In this document: piece after piece, positions 1 to 7,576 of the stretch
Position numbering within the stretch: position 1 is the first letter of the stretch
How the letters are laid out: every line of letters begins with the position of its first letter
Source: Frigidibacter sp.
GTDB lineage: Bacteria > Pseudomonadota > Alphaproteobacteria > Rhodobacterales > Rhodobacteraceae
NCBI RefSeq assembly: GCF_030695035.1
Contig: NZ_JAUYTT010000010.1
Coordinates: 1-64,000 of the forward strand
Direction of reading: 5' to 3'
Length of the DNA: 64,000 bases
The notes under the pieces: generated by a model
The model's input: only the letters and a program-made list of their open reading frames with translations
The model's database searches: none
What the model was told of the DNA's origin: nothing
Program-made: the position numbers and the translations under genes

Positions 1-314
1 CCTCACATGGGCATTTCGATGTCAACGGTTGGCGGTCACATGATGGTGCTCCTTGTGTTTCAGGATCCGAGGTCCGAGCCCGAATGCATGACGCGGCCCG
101 GTCCCGGGCACGATCAACCTCACATACGGTCGCGCAGGCACCCTGTCGGGCGGTCGGCGCGGTCCAGAATTCCGCTTGCGGCGGGCTGGGCTCGGGCGGA
201 TGAGACCAATCTTGAACACGGCTCTTTTCAGACCAGGATCCGGCCCGGTTCATCCACCCGGATCCGGCGAGGCTGATCGGGCCCCGTCGAATTTCGGAAA
301 GGAGGGTATCAGGC
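1..314 (-). other. Non-coding end of the IS110 element; candidate bridge-RNA region
   Basis: There is no credible gene here, and translation of the minus strand does not continue AlgI. The stretch holds repeated GGATCCG-type segments (near 62, 236 and 260), an 8-base direct repeat CCTCACAT (1-8 and 118-125), and the 10-mer AATCTTGAAC at 208-217. That 10-mer also lies at the algI/IS junction at 1560-1569. IS110 recombinases are known to use an RNA from the non-coding end with loops that pair to target and donor DNA, so this is the place to look for such an RNA. No secondary structure was computed. Confidence 0.35.
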
Positions 315-1484
315 TCAGGCGGGTTTCATCGCGGCGCCCTCGATCACGACACCCGTGGCGACGTATTTCCAGAGTGCGACCAGCAGCTTTCGCGCCAGCG
401 CCACGATGGCGGGTTTGCGCGAGCGGCCACCCTGATGCGCGACCCTGTCGCGGAACCACTGCGTCAACGCCGATGACGGCTGGTGCTGCAGCCAGAGCCA
501 GGCCAGCTGGATCATCGTGGTGCGCAGCCGCGGATTGCCGGCTTTCGACACCCCTTGTTCCTGGTCGACCGCGCCGCTCTGCCACGGCGTCGGCGCCAGG
601 CCCGCATAGGCGGCGACCTGCCGTCGGTTGTCGAAGTGACGATAGAGCCCCTCCGACCAAATGAGCGTGGCGAATTCAGGGCCGATCCCCCTGATCTCCA
701 GCAGCCGCGCGGCCGAGGCGGGCAGCGCGTCCTCGCGGGCCTGCGCCAGTTCGGCGTCGCGCTCGGCCTCGACCGCCTTTATCTGCGCCAGCAGCAGCTC
801 CAGCCGATCGAGTTCGCGCAGGATCTGTGCCGTCAGATGCCGCGGGAGTTCCCGACCGTCCCCGGTTCGCAGCTCTTCCAGCCGCTTGCGACGATCGCGC
901 CGCAGCGGTTCGTATCCGCTCACGCCTTGCGCGAACAGGAGCCCCTTGATGCGGTTGACATGCGCAACTCGCTCGCCGGTCAGGGTCTTGCGTTCGCGCA
1001 TGATCCGGCGCGCGTCCTCCTCTGCGGGCGACGGGGCCCGGACCATGGCACAGACCCGCGGCTCTCCTCGCTTGAAGGCCAACAGCGCCCGCACCAGCGC
1101 CTCGCCGTCGATCCTGTCGGTCTTGGCGCGCCGCCGCCTGCGCGAGGTCGCGATCGAGGCCGGATCGACGACATGGCTCTCGATGCCCTCCTTCACCAGC
1201 GCGCGGTGGATCCAGAAGCCGTCGAGGCCCGCCTCCTGAATGGTGACGATCGGGAAATCCTGTCCTGTGCGCGCCTTCGCTTTCGCAACGAGAAGCCGGA
1301 AACGGTCCATGAGACCTGCAAGATCGCCGCCCGGCACGCTGTGCTTCGACATCTTCTCGGCGCCGCCGGGCGACAGCGACGTGACGACCCAACGTGATCG
1401 GCTGAGTTCCAACGAGACAAAAATCGCGCCAAGATCGGTGCGGATCGCGGCTGGCGTGATGATCGCGGGGGAAGGCTTGTTCAT
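315..1484 (-). CDS. IS110-family transposase
   Basis: A 389-residue protein with the two-part IS110 layout. The N-terminal part (about residues 1-190, RuvC-like DEDD fold) includes the RRRRRAKTDRIDGEALVRAL segment. The C-terminal transposase_20 part includes LLEIRGIGPEFA, AYAGLAPTPWQSG and GVSKAGNPRLRTT, which carries the conserved serine region. The start is the ATG at 1484, preceded by AGGAGA on the minus strand. The same frame is open upstream into algI up to 2102, so a 595-codon AlgI-transposase chimera is possible, but the internal start has its own ribosome site. The length is normal for the family, so the element looks intact at protein level. Confidence 0.9.
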   Translation of the reverse strand: MNKPSPAIITPAAIRTDLGAIFVSLELSRSRWVVTSLSPGGAEKMSKHSVPGGDLAGLMDRFRLLVAKAKARTGQDFPIVTIQEAGLDGFWIHRALVKEGIESHVVDPASIATSRRRRRAKTDRIDGEALVRALLAFKRGEPRVCAMVRAPSPAEEDARRIMRERKTLTGERVAHVNRIKGLLFAQGVSGYEPLRRDRRKRLEELRTGDGRELPRHLTAQILRELDRLELLLAQIKAVEAERDAELAQAREDALPASAARLLEIRGIGPEFATLIWSEGLYRHFDNRRQVAAYAGLAPTPWQSGAVDQEQGVSKAGNPRLRTTMIQLAWLWLQHQPSSALTQWFRDRVAHQGGRSRKPAIVALARKLLVALWKYVATGVVIEGAAMKPA

Positions 1485-1559
1485 GGCTGTCTCCTGTGCA
1501 GATGGGTGTATGAGCAACCCCACTCTGCCAGAGCGCAGGTCGCGGTCCACCGCCCATGG

Positions 1560-2078
1560 AATCTTGAACCGCAGGATAGGGCCGGCCACCAGCTGCGGGA
1601 ACAGCGCGATGAAGGCCGCAAAGTCGAAGAACCGGGCGGTGGCGACGGCATCCTTGCGGTAGACGTCGATCAGGTAGCTGACCGCCTGAAACACATAGAA
1701 CGACACGCCGATCGGCAGGATCAGCCGCCAGTGAATACCCATGCCGCCGGCATCGGTGCCCCACAGCAGCGCAAAGCTGTCGATGAAGAAATTCAGGTAT
1801 TTGAACACGCCCAGGACGGCCAGACAGCCGGCCAGCCCGATGATCAGGTAGACCTTCGCCGCCCTTTGGGTTTTCGCAGCGCCGATGCTCCGGCCAAACG
1901 CGTAGGTCCACAGCGTTGTCAGGAACAACAGCCCCAGGAAATCGATCCGCCACCATCCATAGAAGGCATAGGAGCCGATCAGGATCGTCACCGACCGGAA
2001 GCGCAGGGGCGTCAGGTAGTAGATCGCCAGAAACAGCGGCAGAAACAGGAACAGGAATGTCTCGGAGGAAAAGACCAT
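1560..2078 (-). pseudogene. algI: AlgI-type MBOAT O-acetyltransferase, N-terminal fragment broken by IS110
   Basis: About 170 residues remain, starting MVFSSETFLFLFLPLFLAIY, the classic AlgI/MBOAT beginning. Several hydrophobic helices follow, then FPQLVAGP-LRFK. Intact AlgI is about 500 residues and transfers acetyl groups across the inner membrane to alginate. The conserved histidine region is missing. The ATG at 2078 overlaps the stop of the upstream gene (TGATG), so it was translationally coupled to the operon. The reading frame continues without a stop through the insertion into the transposase. Loss of AlgI should abolish O-acetylation of the polymer unless a second copy exists. Confidence 0.85.
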
Positions 2079-3568
2079 CAGCCTTGCACCCGGTTGGCGC
2101 AAGGCGCGGGGGAGGGGAGGGGGCGTGGCAGCGGCATATCGGTTTGCCCGTTGCGCAGCCAGTCGACCGTCAGCGGGGCGAGATCGCCTGCAAAGATGCG
2201 CGGCAGCTGGCCCTGCAGATCGTTGCCGTCCAGCGCCAGCAGTCCCGGCGTGGCGCCTCGCAAGCCCTCACGGTTACCGAGCAGCACATTGCCCGACAGG
2301 CGGGCCACAGCCTGGGCTGCCTGATCGCGGATCAGAACGCCTGCGCCCTTGTTGAACAGGATTGCGTTTTCCGAGAGCGTGACCGCGTCAGATCCGCGGA
2401 TGCTGACCCCGGCACCGCCGTTTTTGGCAATCAGGTTGGCGCGGAGATGCACGCAAAATGCGTCGCTGACGCTGACCCCTGTGGAGGTCTGACCTAGGAG
2501 TATGTTCTGGCCGACAAGGATGTCTGTGCTGTCCTGGTCGATCAGCACGCCTGTGCTCGCGCCCTCGGACACGTAGTTTTCGACGATGGCGACATCTTGC
2601 GATTCAGAGGTGATGCGGATGGCTTGCGCCCCTCGCGGATCGACCAGCGTATTGCGCGCGATCACTGCCTTGCGCGACCGCGACACAAGGATCGCGGTGC
2701 CTTGCGAGTGGGAAAGATGATTGTCTGCTACCACTGGGCCTTCGGTCCCCAGAAGCGACAGGGTGCCGACATCGATCAGTGTGCTGCCGGAAATCCGCGA
2801 GGGGAACAGCGGCAACTTGAGGCCGCTGTTCACGACAGAGAGGCCGCCGAACACGGCCGTATCGCCGAAACCCAAGTGCTGCAGGGTGGCCTCGCGCAGG
2901 GTCAACCGGCCCACTCCGGCGGTCAGGATGAAGGGGCGAAATTCGGGGGCTGCCCCGTTGGCTGGTTCGGTGCCGGAAACCCGGCCACCTTGCAGATCAA
3001 GCCAGCCGAAATTGGTCAGAAAGCTGCCGGCCGGGCGATCCATGACGAGCAGTTCGGTGGCGCCCAACTGCAGGCCTGCATCGGACCAGATCGCCAAGGG
3101 GCGTGTCAGAACCACACCATCGTCGGTTTCGGTCACGTACTCCGCCGCCGGTGTCCCACGCGACAAGGCGACGAACTGCGGGAGCGTCGTGAAGCCGCCA
3201 CGCAGAAGGATGATCTTGTGGTCGCGCTCGCCTTGCGCCCGGATCAGCGTCTGATGATCACGCGCGCCGGTCTGGACGGCAATCTGCGTCAGGATCAGGC
3301 GCAGATCGACCAGTTCGACAACGGCCCCCGGCTTTGCCGCAAAGTCGGGAATCGGGGCCGGCGCAGGCAGATCGTGGCGGACGGGCGGCAGGCCCAGATC
3401 CGCCGCGATGCGGGCCGCCTGCTGTCGCGGGGCAAGCGCATCGCTTAACCCTTCAACGGTGGCTTTCATCCGATAGGTTGCGGCGAAGTCTCGTGGCTCG
3501 GCGGCGAGCGATGTCGCCGCCACAACCCAGCCGATCAGCAGAAACGCTCCGATGCGCAGATCAGCCAT
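2078..3568 (-). CDS. algG: AlgG-like periplasmic right-handed beta-helix protein (putative mannuronan C5-epimerase)
   Basis: A 496-residue protein with an N-terminal signal peptide (about residues 1-23, ending LAAEP). From about residue 200 it has repeated beta-helix turns with N/D-rich coil ends such as VVADNHL, VIARNTL, AIVENYV, LVGQNIL and TLSENAI. This is the parallel beta-helix of the AlgG/CASH family. AlgG converts mannuronate to guluronate in the periplasm and also protects the nascent chain as part of the export complex. The operon position, between algA and algI, supports AlgG. The catalytic DPHD tetrad of Pseudomonas AlgG is not found; the nearest match is DPRG. Epimerase activity is therefore doubtful and a structural role is possible. 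It overlaps algA by 8 bases. Confidence 0.65.
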   Translation of the reverse strand: MADLRIGAFLLIGWVVAATSLAAEPRDFAATYRMKATVEGLSDALAPRQQAARIAADLGLPPVRHDLPAPAPIPDFAAKPGAVVELVDLRLILTQIAVQTGARDHQTLIRAQGERDHKIILLRGGFTTLPQFVALSRGTPAAEYVTETDDGVVLTRPLAIWSDAGLQLGATELLVMDRPAGSFLTNFGWLDLQGGRVSGTEPANGAAPEFRPFILTAGVGRLTLREATLQHLGFGDTAVFGGLSVVNSGLKLPLFPSRISGSTLIDVGTLSLLGTEGPVVADNHLSHSQGTAILVSRSRKAVIARNTLVDPRGAQAIRITSESQDVAIVENYVSEGASTGVLIDQDSTDILVGQNILLGQTSTGVSVSDAFCVHLRANLIAKNGGAGVSIRGSDAVTLSENAILFNKGAGVLIRDQAAQAVARLSGNVLLGNREGLRGATPGLLALDGNDLQGQLPRIFAGDLAPLTVDWLRNGQTDMPLPRPLPSPAPCANRVQG

Positions 3569-5009
3569 GTGCCACCGCGTGCGTTTCTGGCGGCATGATC
3601 GTCAGGCCACCGGGGACAGCCACGGTCGCACCGGTTTCATCTGACGTTGTTGACAGCAGGATCGCCCGAAGGTCGAAATCAGCCGTGTTGATCAGGCTGA
3701 TCTGGACATGCCTGTCGATGGTCAGCATGCTGCCAAGACCAAGGGCCTGGTTGTGCCGCTTTTCATTTTCCTGATAGGCGCCTTGTCCGGACACGACCGC
3801 CAGGAAGCTTGTGCCCCCGCCATGCCCGTTGATCTGCATCGTCGCTCCGGGCAGCAGGGTCAGAATCTCGAGCTTGTAATCCTTGCTGGAGTCGAGCGCT
3901 TCGATTCCGCCCCAGGCGTGATTGTGAAACGGGTGGGTGACTACCTCGCGCCGCCCACCGGATTTCAGCTTTTCGACGACCAGTTTGACCTGCTGGGCAT
4001 GTTTGCGGTCAGTGACCAGAAGGGCGTCCTTGGTATCGACAACGATCAGGTCATCCATCCCGATCACGACCACAAGGCGGCCATCGCTTCGGATCAGCGA
4101 GTTCGTCGTGTCCAGCGTCATCACGTCGCCGTTCAGGACGTTGCCAGCGTCGCATTTGGTGTTGACGTCATAGACCGACGCCCAAGCCCCGACGTCATCC
4201 CATTTCACATCGATCGGGGCCAGCGATATGGCGGCGCTGTTTTCGAAGACCGCCCGCTCGGTCGGCTCGTCCCGCGCATCACGAAAGGCGGTTTCTTCCA
4301 GATTCATGCCTTTGGGCGAGCGATCAGAGGCATGCACCGCCTCGGAAACCGTTGCAAAGGTCCGTGGATCAAGCCGTTGGAACTCCGCACAGATCAGGTC
4401 GCCGCGGAACATGCTGATGCCCGATGCCCAATAGGCGTCCCCGCTGTCGATCAGGTGCTGCGCAATCTCGACCGAGGGTTTTTCGATGAACCGGGCGACG
4501 TCGTGCAGGCCGTCATAGGCGGCGACCTTGCCACCATCCATGATGTAGCCATAGCCCGCCTCGGCATAGGCGGGGGTGATGCCGAAGGTAATGATCCGGC
4601 CATCGGTGGCGGCCGGTTGCATCCGGCCGACGGTCAGGTTGATGTCACCGACGATGATATGATCCGAGGGCAGAACCAGCAGGATCGCTTCCGGGTCTTC
4701 GGGCAGGATGGCCAGGGCGGCGGCAAGCACTGCGGGGCCGGTGTTGCGGCCCACCGGCTCGCCGATGACAAAGCCTTCGATGTCGATCTCGGCCAGTTGC
4801 TGGCGCACCAGCGCGGATTGGGCAATGTTGGTGACGATGATCGGATCGTTGAACAGCGCGCCGCGGTGGCGCAGCACCGTGGTCTGGAAATAGGTCAGGC
4901 TTCCCTTGCCGTTGACCGGCTGGAATTGCTTGGGCTGATCCATGCGCGACATCGGCCAAAGGCGAGAGCCCATGCCGCCGCACAAGATGAGGGGATGAAT
5001 GGCCGCCAT
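3561..5009 (-). CDS. algA: Mannose-1-phosphate guanylyltransferase / mannose-6-phosphate isomerase-type protein
   Basis: A 482-residue, two-domain AlgA/ManC-type protein. The N-terminal nucleotidyltransferase domain has GGMGSRLWPMSR (residues 11-22), the QPKQFQ segment, EAGYGYI, FIEKPS and KWDDVGAW, so synthesis of GDP-mannose from mannose 1-phosphate and GTP is well supported. The C-terminal cupin domain keeps HAWGG and LLPG. The metal-binding HHHRAEHW stretch of the isomerase is replaced by NGHGGGTSF. Mannose-6-phosphate isomerase activity is therefore likely lost or altered. It is the fourth visible gene of the alg operon, two bases after alg44. Confidence 0.85.
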   Translation of the reverse strand: MAAIHPLILCGGMGSRLWPMSRMDQPKQFQPVNGKGSLTYFQTTVLRHRGALFNDPIIVTNIAQSALVRQQLAEIDIEGFVIGEPVGRNTGPAVLAAALAILPEDPEAILLVLPSDHIIVGDINLTVGRMQPAATDGRIITFGITPAYAEAGYGYIMDGGKVAAYDGLHDVARFIEKPSVEIAQHLIDSGDAYWASGISMFRGDLICAEFQRLDPRTFATVSEAVHASDRSPKGMNLEETAFRDARDEPTERAVFENSAAISLAPIDVKWDDVGAWASVYDVNTKCDAGNVLNGDVMTLDTTNSLIRSDGRLVVVIGMDDLIVVDTKDALLVTDRKHAQQVKLVVEKLKSGGRREVVTHPFHNHAWGGIEALDSSKDYKLEILTLLPGATMQINGHGGGTSFLAVVSGQGAYQENEKRHNQALGLGSMLTIDRHVQISLINTADFDLRAILLSTTSDETGATVAVPGGLTIMPPETHAVAHG

Positions 5010-5011
5010 GA

Positions 5012-6088
5012 TCAGGCCCCCCGCACGAAAGCGCCGACGCGGCCGGCGAGTGCTTCATAGAAGCTGCCAAAAGGCCCGGCTTTGCGCAGGATCCGGATCT
5101 CGACCGGCTGGCCGATGCGCGCGGCGTCAAGCGGCGTGGCGGGCAGCAATGTCACCGCCTCGCTCCCTTGGGGGAACGCACCGTTCACGGGCCGTGCCTC
5201 GGCCGTGGTCCCGTCCGGGAAGGTCAGGTTGACATGGTCCGCCCGGACCAGATCGAACAGGATATCTTGCGGGATTGCTGCCGAGATGACGGTCTGGTCC
5301 GCGTCGGACTTCAGCTGCGCAACAGGTTCGCCCAGCAAGACGGTTGATCCTTCGCGGATACCAGTCGCTGTGACGACGCAATCGCAGGGCATGAGCAGGC
5401 TTTGCACATCACCCGAGGCCGCCTGGATCGCCATTGCGACCTCGCCCTTGCCGGCCTCGAGGTTCAGAAACACGATCTGGCCGGTTGCGGTGGCCCGCAT
5501 GACCTCGCCGGTCGTCACGACTTGCCCCAATGTCGGCACCAGGGTGACGAACAGTCGCTGATAGGCCATCGTTCCCGAGACACCGAGCAGCGCAACCGTC
5601 AGCAACCCGACACCGATTCCGCCGGCCAGGCGGCGCGGCGACAGGCGGCTTTCGACGGATGTCTGCGCCTTTGGCCCCTTCGGTGCCGCGGCGCCCGCAA
5701 CCGCAAGCGTTTGCCCCAGATCGACGAGATCCCCTGCGATGAAGGCATTCAGGATATGGCGCAACTGCGGTAGATGCGATCCGGTCGGGTGGATGAAGCT
5801 GAGTTCAGCCACGCCCGACCCGTCACCACTGTCGCGCACATCGGCTTCGACCACCAATGTCACGGAAAATCCGTCGAACTGGAACACCAGCCGGACGATG
5901 CGCGCGGCATTGATCGCCTGCGGGTCCATCAGCCCCGTGACATAGGCTGCCACGAGCGACAGACCCCGCCCCCGGAAAAGCCGCCCGTCAATCACGGCGG
6001 TGAACGGGATTTCGACCACAGGATGATCGTTGCGTGCAGGCAAGGTGGCGGGCTCGTGAGCCGCATTCAGACGTACAGCCGGTTCCAT
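5012..6088 (-). CDS. alg44: Alg44-like alginate polymerase co-subunit (PilZ / membrane-fusion type)
   Basis: A 358-residue protein. The N-terminal cytoplasmic domain (about 1-115) occupies the place of the PilZ c-di-GMP receptor. One transmembrane helix follows near residues 155-180 (GGIGVGLLTVALLGVSG). The periplasmic HlyD/biotinyl-lipoyl-like domain has GQIVFLN, REGSTVLLGEPVAQL and GQPVEIRI. In Pseudomonas, Alg44 binds c-di-GMP and activates Alg8. Canonical PilZ RxxxR and D/NxSxxG motifs are not obvious here. The start at 6088 is chosen because AAAGGAAA precedes it and the similarity begins there; a longer upstream frame is open but not family-like. Confidence 0.75.
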   Translation of the reverse strand: MEPAVRLNAAHEPATLPARNDHPVVEIPFTAVIDGRLFRGRGLSLVAAYVTGLMDPQAINAARIVRLVFQFDGFSVTLVVEADVRDSGDGSGVAELSFIHPTGSHLPQLRHILNAFIAGDLVDLGQTLAVAGAAAPKGPKAQTSVESRLSPRRLAGGIGVGLLTVALLGVSGTMAYQRLFVTLVPTLGQVVTTGEVMRATATGQIVFLNLEAGKGEVAMAIQAASGDVQSLLMPCDCVVTATGIREGSTVLLGEPVAQLKSDADQTVISAAIPQDILFDLVRADHVNLTFPDGTTAEARPVNGAFPQGSEAVTLLPATPLDAARIGQPVEIRILRKAGPFGSFYEALAGRVGAFVRGA

Positions 6089-6111
6089 GGGATTTCCTTT
6101 TTTGGCGAAAT

Positions 6112-7575
6112 TCAGAGCAGGCCCGAGATGAACAGCACACCGAGTGTGAGCCAGCCGAGCGAAAGGACGTGGACATAGGAAGACAGCGCATCGCTGAGCC
6201 GCGCGGTGCGGGGGCGAGCGGGGGCCGAGATCGACTGGCGCGTCCAGCGTTGCCGGTCGAGGCGGAACATGACGAAGGTCTTGACCGCTGCCCCGGTGAT
6301 CTGCCCGAAGTAGAGCAAGATCGGGTAGCTGATCGGGAAGCCGCCGCCCCGGAACAGCGACAGGGCCATGCAGAACCCGTAGCGGGTGGCCATGATCCAG
6401 GCGAGATAGACCGGCAAGATGCCCGGGCTGACCAGGATCGCTGTCAGCAGCACACCCAGCGGGCCTGCCAGGGTTGTCCAGACCGAAACCCGCTGGTCGA
6501 GCAGCGACCACCAGGTGAAGACGCCGATCCGCGAGGCCGGCAGCGCCAAGGCGCGCCCGTTGGTTCGCATCATGTTGCCGAACCAGCGAACCATCAACGT
6601 GACGGCGGACTCGATGAAGCCCGGCAGCGGCTGGCGTTCCATCGAGACGGTCTGCACATCCGGGAGATAAAGCATCCGGTAGCCGTTCTTCAGCAGCCAG
6701 AACCAGGTCGACTTGTCGTCACCCGTCAGAAAATCCACCCGGCCCAGGCGCCAGTGGTCCATGTAGTCGCTCTGCACCTGCCGGATGAAGCCGGGATCGG
6801 TGGCAAGGTCTGCGCGGAACACCGACATGCGCCCCGTCAGGGTCAGCACGCGGCCGCTGAGACCCATCGACGACATCATCATCTGCCGCTGCGTGAAGCG
6901 CAGCGCAAACCAGTCGCGGAACACCGGAGCATCGGTGATTTCGACGCTTTCGTCTGTGGTCAAGGCGCCCACCGCCGGGTCGCAGAAGAACGGCGCTGAC
7001 CGCGCGACGATATCGGCCGGCACGCAGCTGTCACCATCCACTAGGATCACGATGTCCCGCCAGGACGGCGCTTGCCGGGTGATGATACGCAGCGCCTTGG
7101 CCAGCGCGTCGCGCTTGCCGGTTGCGGGGATCTGGTCAACCAGGAGGCGAACGCGGGACATGTCGGTTCGCATCAGCGAGAAAACTGATCTCACCAAACG
7201 AAGATCCGCGCCGTCCACGACCGAGGCAACAACGGTCGCGCCACCGGCTGATGAGGCGGCGGCCTCGAAGACCGAGCGATAGACCCGGCTCGTCACCTCG
7301 GGGTCGATCTTGTAGCTTGTCACAAGGAAATAGGCGTGGGCCGGCCGCGCCCGTTCTCCATAGGCCGCCTCTGCCTTGCGACGAAGGCGCGGATAGGCAA
7401 GGCCTTGATACCACAGGGCGCGGCTGAAATTGATCGCCGCCCAGCTATACCGCCAGAGCCCGATCACCCCCAGAACGAGGATGGCGCCCTCGGCCCCCGC
7501 CAGCGCGGTCGCAGGTATGGCTGCCAGCAGGGTTACCAGAACCAGCAGATAAAGGATGTGACCGAGGATCTGCAT
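6112..7575 (-). CDS. alg8: Alg8-like mannuronan synthase (GT2 glycosyltransferase)
   Basis: A 487-residue inner-membrane glycosyltransferase. N-terminal transmembrane helices precede a family-2 catalytic domain with VTSYKID, the DGDSC (DxD) motif, GDDKSTWF and a Q/RxxRW-like segment, LMVRWFGNMMR. Several C-terminal helices follow. Alg8 polymerises GDP-mannuronic acid while passing the chain to the periplasm with Alg44. The start at 7575 (MQILGHIL) is preferred because it lies one base after the stop of algD. A longer upstream frame would overlap algD. Confidence 0.85.
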   Translation of the reverse strand: MQILGHILYLLVLVTLLAAIPATALAGAEGAILVLGVIGLWRYSWAAINFSRALWYQGLAYPRLRRKAEAAYGERARPAHAYFLVTSYKIDPEVTSRVYRSVFEAAASSAGGATVVASVVDGADLRLVRSVFSLMRTDMSRVRLLVDQIPATGKRDALAKALRIITRQAPSWRDIVILVDGDSCVPADIVARSAPFFCDPAVGALTTDESVEITDAPVFRDWFALRFTQRQMMMSSMGLSGRVLTLTGRMSVFRADLATDPGFIRQVQSDYMDHWRLGRVDFLTGDDKSTWFWLLKNGYRMLYLPDVQTVSMERQPLPGFIESAVTLMVRWFGNMMRTNGRALALPASRIGVFTWWSLLDQRVSVWTTLAGPLGVLLTAILVSPGILPVYLAWIMATRYGFCMALSLFRGGGFPISYPILLYFGQITGAAVKTFVMFRLDRQRWTRQSISAPARPRTARLSDALSSYVHVLSLGWLTLGVLFISGLL

Positions 7576-7576
7576 C

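Larger units (their letters stand above)
1..1559 (-). mobile_element. IS110-family insertion sequence (left edge cut by window)
   Basis: The element contains one transposase gene (315-1484), about 75 bases upstream of it up to the algI junction, and at least 314 non-coding bases downstream of it. It interrupts algI after the conserved FPQLVAGP-LRFK segment. IS110 elements generally lack long terminal inverted repeats and I see none. A long non-coding end next to the transposase is where known IS110/IS1111 elements carry their bridge RNA. In this copy the long end is 3' of the transposase, as in the IS1111 group. The exact junction with algI (about 1560) is judged from where AlgI similarity stops. 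The distal end is not clearly inside the window. Confidence 0.7.

Noticed and set aside
57-270. Continuation of algI beyond the insertion sequence
   Set aside because: The minus-strand translation lacks hydrophobic helices and the MBOAT histidine motif, so the rest of algI must lie left of the window or be lost.
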